Shown: positions 45,372-53,824, numbered from the stretch's first letter. The stretch is DNA of 64,000 bases from Bacteroidota bacterium (GCA_021824145.1 JAKALM010000012.1:1-64000); one strand, 5' to 3'. Notes: generated by a model from the sequence alone, not told the origin. Program-made: numbers and translations.

Positions 45372-46586
45372 TTAAACATAATTAATTGCATAAATTGGTT
45401 CTAGCTTAATGGCTTTGTAAGCCGGATATAAAGCTCCTAACACTGCAACAAAGGGCATGAACAAAACTGCATTTATTAAATTTCCAATAGACAATACCGG
45501 ATATATAATTGCACCAACACCAAATGCTTCCAAGCCGGTTGCAAAAATGCTTAAATCAATTCCTGAATGTGCAAGTGGTATGTCAAGCAGTAATCCGCAA
45601 ACTAAGCCGATTAAGGTTCCGAATAATCCTAGAATAAATGCTTCGAATAAAATCATTAAATATAATTTGCTGTTCTTCATACCGATTGCCATCAGCACTC
45701 CGAATTCACGTATTCTTTCAAATACAGACATTAGCATCGTGTTAATTATTCCAAATATTAATGCCAAGCCAATTATTATATTTAATATCATCATCGACTC
45801 TTTATAAAGCTCCATTTGATATATCAGCATTGGCAGAATATCCCGGTAAGTATAAACTTCGTATTTTTCTCCAAGTTTTGATTCAAAAATATTTTTTAGT
45901 GATGTAACTTTATTATAATCCTTTGTAATTATTGCAAACTCATGATAATTATCTCCAATACCCAGCATTTCTTGTTCAGCAGATGCATTTACATATATCG
46001 CCATCTTATCAAATTCAGAGCTTGATGTCTGAAAGATTCCAATTATTCTAAATGCATCGGAACCTATATCGCCATTTAAGGTATTGGACATTGCTACAAC
46101 TTTATCTCCAACATCTACACCTAACTTGTCAGCTAGTTTTTTACCAATTATAATCTCTCTCTTGCTTGTGCTAAGATATCTTCCTTCTATTATAGAATTT
46201 CTAATAATCGATACTTTAGCTTCTTCAGCTGGATCAATTCCATACATTATTACTCCAGAAGAATTGCTTGCACTGCTTAGAATGCATGTTGCAAAAACCC
46301 TTTTGCTGTAAGCTTCAACTTCCGGATTTGATCTAAGAACAGTTTCAACTTGTTTATAATTAGGGATGAAATTTTTTACAATCTTATTACTGTTGAAACC
46401 TGCTTTATGAATTTGTAAATGCGAAACGTCAAGATTTATTTGATTAAAAAGCATCTGTCTCATCATTCCATTTGATAAACCATCGGTCAATACAATTGCG
46501 GTTAATCCAACAATAACCGATATGAGAACAATTATAGATCGCCTTTTGTTTCTCCAAATATTTCGCCAAGCTAATTTTAATAACAT
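45372..46586 (-). CDS. FtsX/LolE-type ABC permease (second of pair)
   Basis: This 404-aa inner-membrane protein has the MacB/LolCE layout: one N-terminal membrane helix (after WRNIWRNKRRS), a large periplasmic MacB-type domain (about 40-260), then three C-terminal helices with the conserved FERIREFGVLMAIGM stretch. It is a paralogue of the gene just upstream (46623), with the same first residues, so the two probably form a heterodimer as LolC and LolE do. It ends AINYV. It is spaced 36 nt from the upstream gene and 40 nt from the ATPase. Confidence 0.88.
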   Translation of the reverse strand: MLLKLAWRNIWRNKRRSIIVLISVIVGLTAIVLTDGLSNGMMRQMLFNQINLDVSHLQIHKAGFNSNKIVKNFIPNYKQVETVLRSNPEVEAYSKRVFATCILSSASNSSGVIMYGIDPAEEAKVSIIRNSIIEGRYLSTSKREIIIGKKLADKLGVDVGDKVVAMSNTLNGDIGSDAFRIIGIFQTSSSEFDKMAIYVNASAEQEMLGIGDNYHEFAIITKDYNKVTSLKNIFESKLGEKYEVYTYRDILPMLIYQMELYKESMMILNIIIGLALIFGIINTMLMSVFERIREFGVLMAIGMKNSKLYLMILFEAFILGLFGTLIGLVCGLLLDIPLAHSGIDLSIFATGLEAFGVGAIIYPVLSIGNLINAVLFMPFVAVLGALYPAYKAIKLEPIYAINYV

Positions 46587-46622
46587 TATATTTCTAATTT
46601 TAAATTTCTAATTTTTAATTGA

Positions 46623-47846
46623 TTAAGTATGCCTGATTCCTTTCAACGGTTCAAGTTTGTACACTTTATATGCTGGATATATGCATGATAGCAACGAGAT
46701 AATTAGTATGGAAAGCGAAACATTATAAAATATCGATGGCTGCAAAGTTGATTTCAACTGAGGAAGAAAATGATAAATCTCATAAAGTTTTTTGAGCTCT
46801 CCGCCGAATACAATCGGATGTATTATTAAATAATAATTTACAACTATCCCCAAAATATTTCCGATAAATAATCCGATAATTGTGATTAGCATAGTTTCGA
46901 TATAAACTAAATAAGTTAGATTTATCTGCGGCATTCCTATAGCAAGCACAACACCAAATTCTCGAAACCTTTCGATAACAGACATTAATACAGTATTTAA
47001 AATTCCAAATGCAACTATTACAATTAAAATTCCAAGGAAGAATATTCCACTTACATTATCAAGCTGTATTGCTTGTTCTAATTCTGGATTTACTTTATTC
47101 CATACTAAAACTTTTATATCCGAATCTTTAATTTTTTTTGCTAAAGAATTATCAATTTCTTCAAGATGACTTAAATTATCTGCTCTGATAGCAATTACAT
47201 TTACTCTATTTCCCATTGCTAATAATGATTGAGCAGATTTCAAACCCATAAAAATTATTGCCGATTCAAGTTCCTGCAGGCCTAATTTTACTGTCCCCAC
47301 TATTTTATATTTTTGATTTCCAAGCGCGCCATCATATCCTTGTGCTAAAAGTACAATTTCATCTCCAACATTTGCTTCAAGATTTTTCAGCAGTTGGTCG
47401 CCAACTACAATATCGTTCGAAGAATCTGAGTCGAAGAGTCTTCCAGAATTAATATTCTGAACAAATGTAGTTACCTTATTTTCCTTATCTGGCTCAATTC
47501 CAAATATTGCAGCGCCGCGTGAGTTATCTTTAAAGCTGATAAGTCCATCGGCATAAATTCGCGGTGCATAGCTAACAATACCTTTGGTTGATGCTAATGC
47601 ATCCAAAATATTTTTATCAATTATAAAGCTTTTAGTTAAAGAAGGATTATCAAGATAATTTTTGTTCTGAATCTGCAAGTAACCAGAAAATAATTCAACT
47701 ATCGATCTTATATTTAATTCGTATGTACCAAGCTGGATGCCGCGCATTGCAATAGCCATTACAGCCGCAAATACTACCGCAGCTAATGTTATTAAAGACC
47801 GTCTTTTATTTCTCCATAAATTTCGCCAAGCTAATTTTAATAGCAT
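46623..47846 (-). CDS. FtsX/LolC-type ABC permease (first of pair)
   Basis: This 407-aa inner-membrane permease has the MacB/LolCE layout: one N-terminal helix, a periplasmic domain and three C-terminal helices including IERFREFGVVLAIGMP. It begins MLLKLAWRNLWRNKRRS, nearly the same as its paralogue at 45372-46586. It starts 41 nt after the LolA-like gene. The two-permease arrangement resembles lolCDE, yet the LolA-like and DUF1302-like flanking genes suggest a separate lipid or lipoprotein route. Confidence 0.88.
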   Translation of the reverse strand: MLLKLAWRNLWRNKRRSLITLAAVVFAAVMAIAMRGIQLGTYELNIRSIVELFSGYLQIQNKNYLDNPSLTKSFIIDKNILDALASTKGIVSYAPRIYADGLISFKDNSRGAAIFGIEPDKENKVTTFVQNINSGRLFDSDSSNDIVVGDQLLKNLEANVGDEIVLLAQGYDGALGNQKYKIVGTVKLGLQELESAIIFMGLKSAQSLLAMGNRVNVIAIRADNLSHLEEIDNSLAKKIKDSDIKVLVWNKVNPELEQAIQLDNVSGIFFLGILIVIVAFGILNTVLMSVIERFREFGVVLAIGMPQINLTYLVYIETMLITIIGLFIGNILGIVVNYYLIIHPIVFGGELKKLYEIYHFLPQLKSTLQPSIFYNVSLSILIISLLSCIYPAYKVYKLEPLKGIRHT

Positions 47847-47887
47847 AAATTCTAAAATTTTAATTATTTAATTTTCTGCTGGTTTTA

Positions 47888-48634
47888 TTAATTTCCTCTT
47901 TCAAGTTCCTGGTAAGAAAATATTTTATCCGGTATTTTTGTATCAAAATGCATATCATCAACTATAATAGTTGTTGTATGTCCTTTCTTGGCAACATTGT
48001 GCATTACCCATTTTGATGGCATTACTCTTCCATGAAAATTTTTTATATCAGTATAAACCATATATTTAACCATATTTCCTTTTTCATCAAAATATTGAAC
48101 AACTGCGGGTAGATAATCAGCTTTGCGTACCCAATAATAAATTTTACCCCATACTACAGGTGCATCTGGTTTTGGTATAAGTTGAATCTTCCAGCATTCA
48201 TCATTATTAATTTTTTCAGTTGCTAAGATTTTTAAATCATAATCTTTAACCAAGTTAGATTCTCGTACTAAATCATCATTTGTAAAATCAGATCCGTTCC
48301 ATGATTGAAGCATCATCGAAGGCGGAATTTTTATTGTAGTTTCAGTATTCCTTAAATAGCTCCAAATTTGATCTCCAATTTTTAGGGTTTTATTCCCAGC
48401 TTCTTTAATTGGTGCAATAGTTACGATTAATGCTTTTTCATTACCAATCCACCACGATTCCATCTTTAAAGTGCGCGTAAAATCTGGAGTTGTAATTATC
48501 ATTTCTATTGTTCCGTAGGACGACTTCCCTTTAATGTCATTTTCAGCTTTGCTTACAATTTCTTCTGCAGTTTGTGCATGTTTAACGGTTGTGATTACGC
48601 AAATAAAAATCGCCAATAAAAGAAATCTTTTCAT
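47888..48634 (-). CDS. LolA-like outer-membrane lipoprotein-sorting protein
   Basis: This 248-aa exported protein has a signal peptide ending in VKHAQ and a LolA-like half-barrel fold pattern, as in the PF17131-type 'outer membrane lipoprotein-sorting' proteins. Recognisable stretches are TRTLKMESWWIGNEKALI, IKIPPSMMLQSW and VRKADYLPAVVQYFDE. It would bind a lipid or acyl chain in the periplasm. It is first in the minus-strand operon, followed by two FtsX-type permeases, an ATPase and an outer-membrane barrel, so it probably ferries the exported lipid to the barrel. Confidence 0.83.
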   Translation of the reverse strand: MKRFLLLAIFICVITTVKHAQTAEEIVSKAENDIKGKSSYGTIEMIITTPDFTRTLKMESWWIGNEKALIVTIAPIKEAGNKTLKIGDQIWSYLRNTETTIKIPPSMMLQSWNGSDFTNDDLVRESNLVKDYDLKILATEKINNDECWKIQLIPKPDAPVVWGKIYYWVRKADYLPAVVQYFDEKGNMVKYMVYTDIKNFHGRVMPSKWVMHNVAKKGHTTTIIVDDMHFDTKIPDKIFSYQELERGN

Positions 48635-48899
48635 TTTATTAGTTAATTTATTTATGACTGACTAAACCTTTAATCATAAATAATATTTTTGTATGCGGTT
48701 GTCAAGGGAAATTTATTTTAAGATGCCGAATTAAAACATTTTGAATTTCTTGAATTACTTTTTATAGTTTTGAAGAATTGTTTGCAAATTAAATTATAAA
48801 TTCAAATAAAATGGAAGTGAAGTGAATTAAAAATCAAATTAAAAATATTCTATAAATGAATCTTCATAAATATTTTCGAATTAGTTCTTAGAAATTTAT

Positions 48900-49523
48900 T
48901 TATCTATTATTATACATTATTCGAATGGCAAAAGTTGTAAGGTAACCTAGGTAAGCGCCTGCAATAACATCACTCAGAAAATGATAATCTGTTCCAATTA
49001 AAGCTGCGCCAAGTAAAATTAAGAGAATCAAAACATACTTTCGGTATTGTGGAAAGTAAAATATAACAGCAGCGCCAAAAGCAGCAAAAACTGTCATGTG
49101 TCCGGAGGGGAAACTGCCGCTTTCAATTTGAGTAAACCAATTAAATACAAGCGGCTTATTAGCTAATAGCCAATAACGCGGGTCAGTCCGGCCAAAAATA
49201 AATTTTAATAAAGTTTTAATTAAATATGCCGCTGGTAATGCAGTTGCCGCAAGTTGTAAAAATTTTGTTTTTGTATCAATTAAATTTTTATGCTTGCGAA
49301 AAAAATATAATGCCCACATCATTACAGTTCCAATTGCAACTAAATGTGGTAAAAAATCAGGTATATTTTCTGTAACTTTGTGTAATGGATGTATGTATTT
49401 AAGAAATAGCATCACATTTATAGCTATCTCTTTATCAAGATAAATAATGCAAACAACCGTAGCTATTAAAACTAACGCTGCTATCTTAATATCAAAATTA
49501 TTAGTTGAATTTCTTCTTGTCAT
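48900..49523 (-). CDS. PAP2-family membrane phosphatase, variant motif 3
   Basis: This 207-aa integral membrane phosphatase has five or six hydrophobic segments. Motif 1 is present in a variant form near 107-116 (KFIFGRTDPR), motif 2 is FPSGH at 138-142, and motif 3 keeps His181 and Asp185 (YHFLSD). The usual Ser-Arg six to seven residues before that His reads Ala-Leu. Family members dephosphorylate undecaprenyl-PP, lipid A or phosphatidate at the outer face of the inner membrane. The missing motif-3 Arg makes activity or substrate uncertain. It is a single gene, divergent from the Crp/Fnr gene by 82 nt. Confidence 0.8.
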   Translation of the reverse strand: MTRRNSTNNFDIKIAALVLIATVVCIIYLDKEIAINVMLFLKYIHPLHKVTENIPDFLPHLVAIGTVMMWALYFFRKHKNLIDTKTKFLQLAATALPAAYLIKTLLKFIFGRTDPRYWLLANKPLVFNWFTQIESGSFPSGHMTVFAAFGAAVIFYFPQYRKYVLILLILLGAALIGTDYHFLSDVIAGAYLGYLTTFAIRIMYNNR

Positions 49524-49605
49524 TGATATATTAAAAATATGTTGATAACAAAATTAACTAATAATTCTGACAATAAAGATTTTTTAATTTATGGATAATT
49601 AATAA

Positions 49606-50319
49606 ATGAATAGTTCAAATAAGGAGAGCCTGGAAATTGAAGCCAAAAAAGAAACCCTTAGGAAATTTCCATTATTCTCTGAACTAAGTATAGAACAATT
49701 TAGAAAAATTACCTCAATAGCTAAAGTTGTAAAATTCAAAAAAAATCATTTTATCTTTTTTGATGGTGATTTATATAAAGGTTTTTATATACTATTAAAA
49801 GGGACAGTAAAAATTTCTAAAATTACTAATGACGGCAAAGAATCTGTGCTGCATATTATTAAACCACTAAATGCTTTTGCTGATGTTCCTTTGTTTGAAG
49901 GTGGAAATTATCCTGCAAATTCTCAAACGCTGGAAGAGAGTATTGTAATTTTTATTTCGAAGGAAGGTTTCCTTTCTTTAATTAAAGAAGATCCCGAAAT
50001 GAGCTTGAGAATGATCTGCGGTTTTGCAAAAAGGCTGCGTGAATTAACTTATAAAATCGAAAAATTTTCCTCGAAGGAAGTTATTAACAGACTTGCAGAA
50101 TATTTGCTTAAAGAAATTAAAACCAATAATACTGATAAACTTGATGAACCCTTTCTTAGGCTTAGCGTGCCTAAAAATACTATTGCAGCGTATTTAGGAA
50201 CTGTTAGCGAAACTCTTTCAAGAAATTTTAATAAGTTGCAGAAAGATGAGATAATTAAAGTTAAAGGTAAAACAATAATCATTTTAGATTATCCTCGTCT
50301 CAAAAAACTTGCCGTATAA
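49606..50319 (+). CDS. Crp/Fnr-family regulator of the NO island
   Basis: This 237-aa regulator has an N-terminal cyclic-nucleotide-like beta-roll (about 20-140), a dimerisation helix and a C-terminal winged helix (about 160-230). The recognition helix TVSETLSRNFNKL carries Glu202, Ser205 and Arg206 in the E-x-x-S-R pattern that FNR/DNR proteins use to read TTGA. Only one Cys (138) is present, so it is not an Fe-S FNR; a DNR/NnrR-like NO sensor is more likely. TGACTTAAGTCA sites stand before the DUF2249 operon, 79 nt downstream, and before norB. Confidence 0.87.
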   Translation: MNSSNKESLEIEAKKETLRKFPLFSELSIEQFRKITSIAKVVKFKKNHFIFFDGDLYKGFYILLKGTVKISKITNDGKESVLHIIKPLNAFADVPLFEGGNYPANSQTLEESIVIFISKEGFLSLIKEDPEMSLRMICGFAKRLRELTYKIEKFSSKEVINRLAEYLLKEIKTNNTDKLDEPFLRLSVPKNTIAAYLGTVSETLSRNFNKLQKDEIIKVKGKTIIILDYPRLKKLAV

Positions 50320-50331
50320 ATCTGCCAAAAA

Positions 50332-50345
50332 CTGACTTAAGTCAA
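50332..50345. promoter_or_regulatory. Crp/Fnr-type site before the DUF2249 operon
   Basis: CTGACTTAAGTCAA contains the perfect palindrome TGACTTAAGTCA (50333-50344). Its centre, 50338.5, is 41.5 bp before a predicted start at about 50380, whose -10 box TAGTTT lies at 50368-50373. That is the spacing of class II activation. The same site is found before norB. Confidence 0.8.
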
Positions 50346-50367
50346 AGGAATCATTTAGCCCTTTCAA

Positions 50368-50373
50368 TAGTTT
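50368..50373 (+). promoter_or_regulatory. -10 element of the DUF2249 operon
   Basis: TAGTTT, the same hexamer as at the lacI-type promoter. It lies at -12 to -7 relative to a start 41.5 bp from the Crp/Fnr site centre. No TTGACA -35 box is seen, as expected for an activator-dependent promoter. The leader would be about 19 nt with AAAGGAAA as ribosome site. Confidence 0.6.
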
Positions 50374-50398
50374 TGGAACTAAAAAGAAAGGAAATGAA

Positions 50399-50635
50399 AT
50401 GAATACCATATCAAAAGAATTAGACATTCGCCCAGTGCATCCAAGAGAAAAACATCCGACAATTTTTGCAGCATTTGATTCGTTAAACAGCAACGAAACT
50501 TTTCAATTAATTAATGATCACGATCCAATGCCGCTATATTATCAATTTCAAGCTGAGAGGAAAGGAAAATTTAACTGGGAATATATTGAAAAAGGGCCTG
50601 AAGTATGGAAGGTTAATATCACCAAAATTGCATAA
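50399..50635 (+). CDS. DUF2249 domain protein
   Basis: This 78-aa soluble protein is a single DUF2249 domain with LDIRPVHPREKHPTIFAAFD, NDHDPMPLYYQFQAE and the end EYIEKGPEVWKVNI. DUF2249 is a small alpha/beta fold common beside NO and nitrogen-oxide genes; the biochemical role is unsettled. It is the first gene of the island's plus-strand operon, preceded by the Crp/Fnr site, and is followed after 19 nt by a protein with two more copies of the domain. Confidence 0.88.
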   Translation: MNTISKELDIRPVHPREKHPTIFAAFDSLNSNETFQLINDHDPMPLYYQFQAERKGKFNWEYIEKGPEVWKVNITKIA

Positions 50636-50654
50636 AATATTTCGCGGAAAAATA

Positions 50655-51485
50655 ATGATTACCAGAGAAATGAAAATATCCAAGATGCTGGAAAGCTATC
50701 CTGAAACTTTAGATATTCTTTTGAAGACAAGTTCTCATTTCAACAAGCTCAAAAATAAATTGTTAAGAAAAGCTTTAGCTCCGCGAGTAAATGTGGAACA
50801 GGCTGCATCAATTGCCGGCGTGGATTTGAACTTGCTTCTGTTCAATTTGAATAAAGTTATAAATTCAATTTCAGTTTCACAGTTTGAACCACAAAATATA
50901 AAGAATAATATGACTAAAATAGATGATTCTGCAACTGACTTTTTAAAAAGTATAAAAGATAAAGATATAGTCACTCTTGATGTAAGACCGATTATAGATT
51001 CCGGAAAAGATCCTTTTACGGATATTATGGCAAAAGTAAAGTTGTTAAAAGATGATGACATTTTTCTGCTGATAAATTCTTTTGAACCGATCCCTTTGTA
51101 TTCAGTCCTTGGGAAAAAACATTTCGATCATAAGACAATAAAGAAGGGAGATGAATTTAATGTTTACTTTTTCCGAGATGATAAATTACCTAACAGCGGA
51201 AGCAATACTGTGGGAGCAAGGGACAATGAATTAAATACTGAACATGAATTAGAAAATGTAATTGAAATTGATGTTAGAGAACTTGAACCTCCAGAACCAA
51301 TGTTGAAAGTTCTGGAAACACTTTCTAAAGTTGATGAAAGAACAGTCTTAGTAGTTCATCATCATCGAGAGCCGCTTATGCTTTATCCGAAGCTGGAAGA
51401 AAGAGGTTACAAGGCAATCTGTAATAAAATAAATGAAAACTATTTCAAAGTTGTCATATTAAAAGAAAAGGCAGTTGAAAAATGA
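50655..51485 (+). CDS. DUF1858-DUF2249-DUF2249 protein
   Basis: This protein is 276 aa from the ATG at 50655; the longer frame from 50514 overlaps the previous gene and is unlikely. Residues about 1-70 are a DUF1858-like helical domain (MKISKMLESYPETLDILL). Two DUF2249 domains follow, at about 95-175 (VTLDVRPIIDSGKDPFTDI, EPIPLYSVL) and 200-275 (IEIDVRELEPPEPMLKVLE, HHREPLMLYPKLEERG). Such fusions are typical of NO or nitrogen-oxide islands. Its stop overlaps the next start by 4 nt (ATGA), so translation is coupled with the membrane protein downstream. Confidence 0.85.
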   Translation: MITREMKISKMLESYPETLDILLKTSSHFNKLKNKLLRKALAPRVNVEQAASIAGVDLNLLLFNLNKVINSISVSQFEPQNIKNNMTKIDDSATDFLKSIKDKDIVTLDVRPIIDSGKDPFTDIMAKVKLLKDDDIFLLINSFEPIPLYSVLGKKHFDHKTIKKGDEFNVYFFRDDKLPNSGSNTVGARDNELNTEHELENVIEIDVRELEPPEPMLKVLETLSKVDERTVLVVHHHREPLMLYPKLEERGYKAICNKINENYFKVVILKEKAVEK

Positions 51486-52747
51486 ATCAAGATTCTTTAG
51501 TCTCTTCATATGCGCCGCCTTTCAAAGTTATAGTGAAATATTTTGTCGCTTCTGTTCTGTCATTCATTCTCCTTAACTTTTTGTTGATGATAAATTATTC
51601 CGATGTTAACGGTTTCCACTTTCAGCCCAAGATTTTAGCAATGACGCATATTGCAACGCTTGGTTGGATTACAATGGTTATTTTCGGAGCTATGTTTCAG
51701 TTCGTTCCCATTGTCCTCGAAGTTAAATTGTTCAGCACTCTTATGGCTGAAATTCAATTCTGGATTTTTATATTAGGTATCGTTGGACTCGTTACAGGTT
51801 TCTGGAATTTCGACACAGGTATTCATTTAACTGCTTCTGCAATTCTTTTAAACGTTGCGATATTAATTTTTTCAATTAATATTATTGTAACCATGACAAA
51901 AGTAAAAAAATGGAACATCACCGGTCTCTACTTAGCCGCTTCAATTTTTTATTTAATTGTAACCGGCGCTGCCGGATTGCTTTTAAGTATCAATCTTGGA
52001 TTTCCATTTATTAAGATAAATCATCTTCAGTATCTAAACTTGCATGCGCATGTTGCTTTTATTGGCTGGGTTTCGATGGTGATAATGGGTGTGTCTTTTA
52101 AAATTATTCCAATGTTTACGCTTGCTCATGGCTACTCAGAAAAATCCGGTAAGATTGCATTTTGGCTAATCAATATTGGGTTACTCGGAATTTCAACTGT
52201 AATGCATTATGAAAATCTAACTGCTTCATTTTATATCAGCGCTTTGTTTATTGTAGTTGGAATCTTCTTCTTCCTTTATCAAATGATGGTAATTTTCAAA
52301 AGCAGATTGCGGAAGAAATCGGATATAGGTATTAAGTTTTCAAAGTTTGCTTATACTATGTTAGGCATAACTACTTTGTTCGGAATTCTAATAACGTTTA
52401 CAAATCTTTCTAATGAAATGAACGTTACCCTTATTTATGGCTATTTAATTATCTTCGGTTATATCTCTATGCTTACTATTGGACAGCTTTATAAAATTAT
52501 GCCTTTCCTTGTCTGGTACCATAAATACAGCAGCAAAGCTGGTATCGAAAAAGTTCCGATGCTGAAAGATATGTTCAAAGAAAAGCTGGCTGCATCTGGA
52601 TATTATATAATGGTTGTTGCTCTTGCCGGAGTTATATTCTCTTTCGCTTTTCAGATTCCCGATTGTTTATTAATTTCTTTTACGGTTATGTTTGTCGGTT
52701 CGGTTATTTTCTTAATAAATTTTTTATATATTTTATTTAAAGCTTAA
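51482..52747 (+). CDS. Heme-copper-oxidase-like/NnrS-like membrane protein
   Basis: This 421-aa inner-membrane protein has about 12 hydrophobic segments. Two helices carry a shared signature, H-x5-G-x-x-x-M-x-I-x-G-x6-P: His56 in MTHIATLGWITMVIFG and His188/His190 in NLHAHVAFIGWVSMVIMG. These are like the heme-ligand helices of cbb3-type subunit I and NnrS. It is shorter than a true oxidase subunit. It lies in an NO-regulated operon, so a role in NO or heme-related stress is likely rather than O2 respiration. Other histidines, for example TLAHGY, may also be ligands. Confidence 0.75.
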   Translation: MNQDSLVSSYAPPFKVIVKYFVASVLSFILLNFLLMINYSDVNGFHFQPKILAMTHIATLGWITMVIFGAMFQFVPIVLEVKLFSTLMAEIQFWIFILGIVGLVTGFWNFDTGIHLTASAILLNVAILIFSINIIVTMTKVKKWNITGLYLAASIFYLIVTGAAGLLLSINLGFPFIKINHLQYLNLHAHVAFIGWVSMVIMGVSFKIIPMFTLAHGYSEKSGKIAFWLINIGLLGISTVMHYENLTASFYISALFIVVGIFFFLYQMMVIFKSRLRKKSDIGIKFSKFAYTMLGITTLFGILITFTNLSNEMNVTLIYGYLIIFGYISMLTIGQLYKIMPFLVWYHKYSSKAGIEKVPMLKDMFKEKLAASGYYIMVVALAGVIFSFAFQIPDCLLISFTVMFVGSVIFLINFLYILFKA

Positions 52748-52752
52748 ATAAT

Positions 52753-53052
52753 ATGTCAGTAAATAAAGAAGAAATTTTAGAAGTTCTGAAAGGAGTAATT
52801 GATCCTGAGATCGGGATTAATATTGTAGACCTTGGTTTAGTTTACGACGTTAGGATTGTTGATAAAGAAATTGTAATTATAATGACTTTAACTACTCCTG
52901 GTTGTCCCATGCACAGCAGCATTTCTGAATGGGTGGAGAAAGTAATTTCTCATCTTGAACCGGAAGCCACTGTACATGTAAATCTTGTTTGGGAACCTAG
53001 ATGGACTCCAGAATTAATGTCTTCGGAAGCGAAAAGAGAATTAGGATATTAG
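52753..53052 (+). CDS. MIP18/DUF59-family Fe-S assembly protein
   Basis: This 99-aa cytoplasmic protein of the SufT/PaaD/MIP18 (DUF59) family has VIDPEIGINIVDLGLVYDV and the conserved Cys in TTPGCPMHSS. Family members help load or repair iron-sulfur or other metal centres. Its place in an NO-responsive operon fits repair of Fe-S clusters damaged by NO. It follows the membrane protein by 5 nt and precedes the next by 8 nt. Confidence 0.9.
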   Translation: MSVNKEEILEVLKGVIDPEIGINIVDLGLVYDVRIVDKEIVIIMTLTTPGCPMHSSISEWVEKVISHLEPEATVHVNLVWEPRWTPELMSSEAKRELGY

Positions 53053-53060
53053 ATCTAAAT

Positions 53061-53516
53061 ATGTTTTCCACAGTCAGATATTTTATAAAAACAAGCATAA
53101 TCTTTTTAATCACCGGTATTCTTACCGGTCTTTACATGTCGCTCAACAAACACTTACTTAGGAGCGGCGTAATGCCTGAATTAATTTCCGCACATACACA
53201 CATAATTCTTGTCGGTTCTGTAATGATGATGATAATGGGAGTTGCATTGTGGTTCTTTCCCCGCGCAGAAAAGAACGACAAGAAATATAAACCTTCGCTC
53301 ATTTTGTTTACTTATTGGTTAATGACAATATCAACTGCATTAAGATTTATTCTTCAAATTATCAGCGCGTTTACATTTCTCAATTTTATTGGAATAAGTA
53401 TTTCAATATTTTCATCACTTCAAGTTATAGCAATTATTCTTTTCTTCTTTGCAATGTGGGGAAGGATAAGAGCAGTTGGAAGTCAATTCCGTGAAGCTAA
53501 AGGAGAAAAATTTTAA
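53061..53516 (+). CDS. Short heme-copper-oxidase-like membrane protein
   Basis: This protein is 151 aa from the ATG at 53061; the frame open from 53001 overlaps the DUF59 gene. It has four membrane segments. The second carries His45 and His47 in SAHTHIILVGSVMMMIMGV, followed by a Pro, matching the repeated motif of the 421-aa protein upstream. It looks like a single quarter of a subunit-I-type fold and may pair with that protein to bind heme. The stop and the ferredoxin start share one base (TAATG). Confidence 0.72.
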   Translation: MFSTVRYFIKTSIIFLITGILTGLYMSLNKHLLRSGVMPELISAHTHIILVGSVMMMIMGVALWFFPRAEKNDKKYKPSLILFTYWLMTISTALRFILQIISAFTFLNFIGISISIFSSLQVIAIILFFFAMWGRIRAVGSQFREAKGEKF

Positions 53517-53746
53517 TGGCTTACGTAATTACAAATGATTGCATCAATTGTAAAGCCTGCTTGGTCGAATGTTTTGAAGTAGCAATATTCATTCCTGCCA
53601 AAAAGATATTAAAAAGTAAATTAAATAAGTTTTACATATCTACCGATCATTATAATATTGATCAGAGCAAATGCAGCGGCTGTATTTTATTTGGTTTTCC
53701 GAAATGCGCAGAAATCTGTCCGATGGATGCAATTAAAGAAGTCTGA
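53516..53746 (+). CDS. Ferredoxin-like 2[4Fe-4S] protein
   Basis: This 76-aa protein has two cysteine clusters: C-x2-C-x2-C-x3-C (CINCKACLVEC) and a longer-spaced set, C-x2-C-x7-C-x3-C-P (CSGCILFGFPKCAEICP). It is probably an electron carrier or a small Fe-S subunit. The second cluster has seven residues where two are usual, which may change the cluster type or its exposure. It is the last gene of the NO operon, overlapping the previous one by one base, and is convergent with norB across a shared terminator. Confidence 0.85.
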   Translation: MAYVITNDCINCKACLVECFEVAIFIPAKKILKSKLNKFYISTDHYNIDQSKCSGCILFGFPKCAEICPMDAIKEV

Positions 53747-53778
53747 ATTTTATTATAGCATTAAAAAAATCATTCCAT

Positions 53779-53824
53779 CTCTTCATCATTCCAATACTCC
53801 AACTTCCCATCATTCCAACACTCT
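53779..53824 (+). repeat. Short direct repeat in the ferredoxin-norB gap
   Basis: The phrase CATCATTCCAAYACTC occurs twice, about 25 bp apart, within a C/T/A-rich, G-poor stretch between the ferredoxin gene and the terminator. It looks like a low-complexity or degenerate interspersed repeat. No function is evident. Confidence 0.45.
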
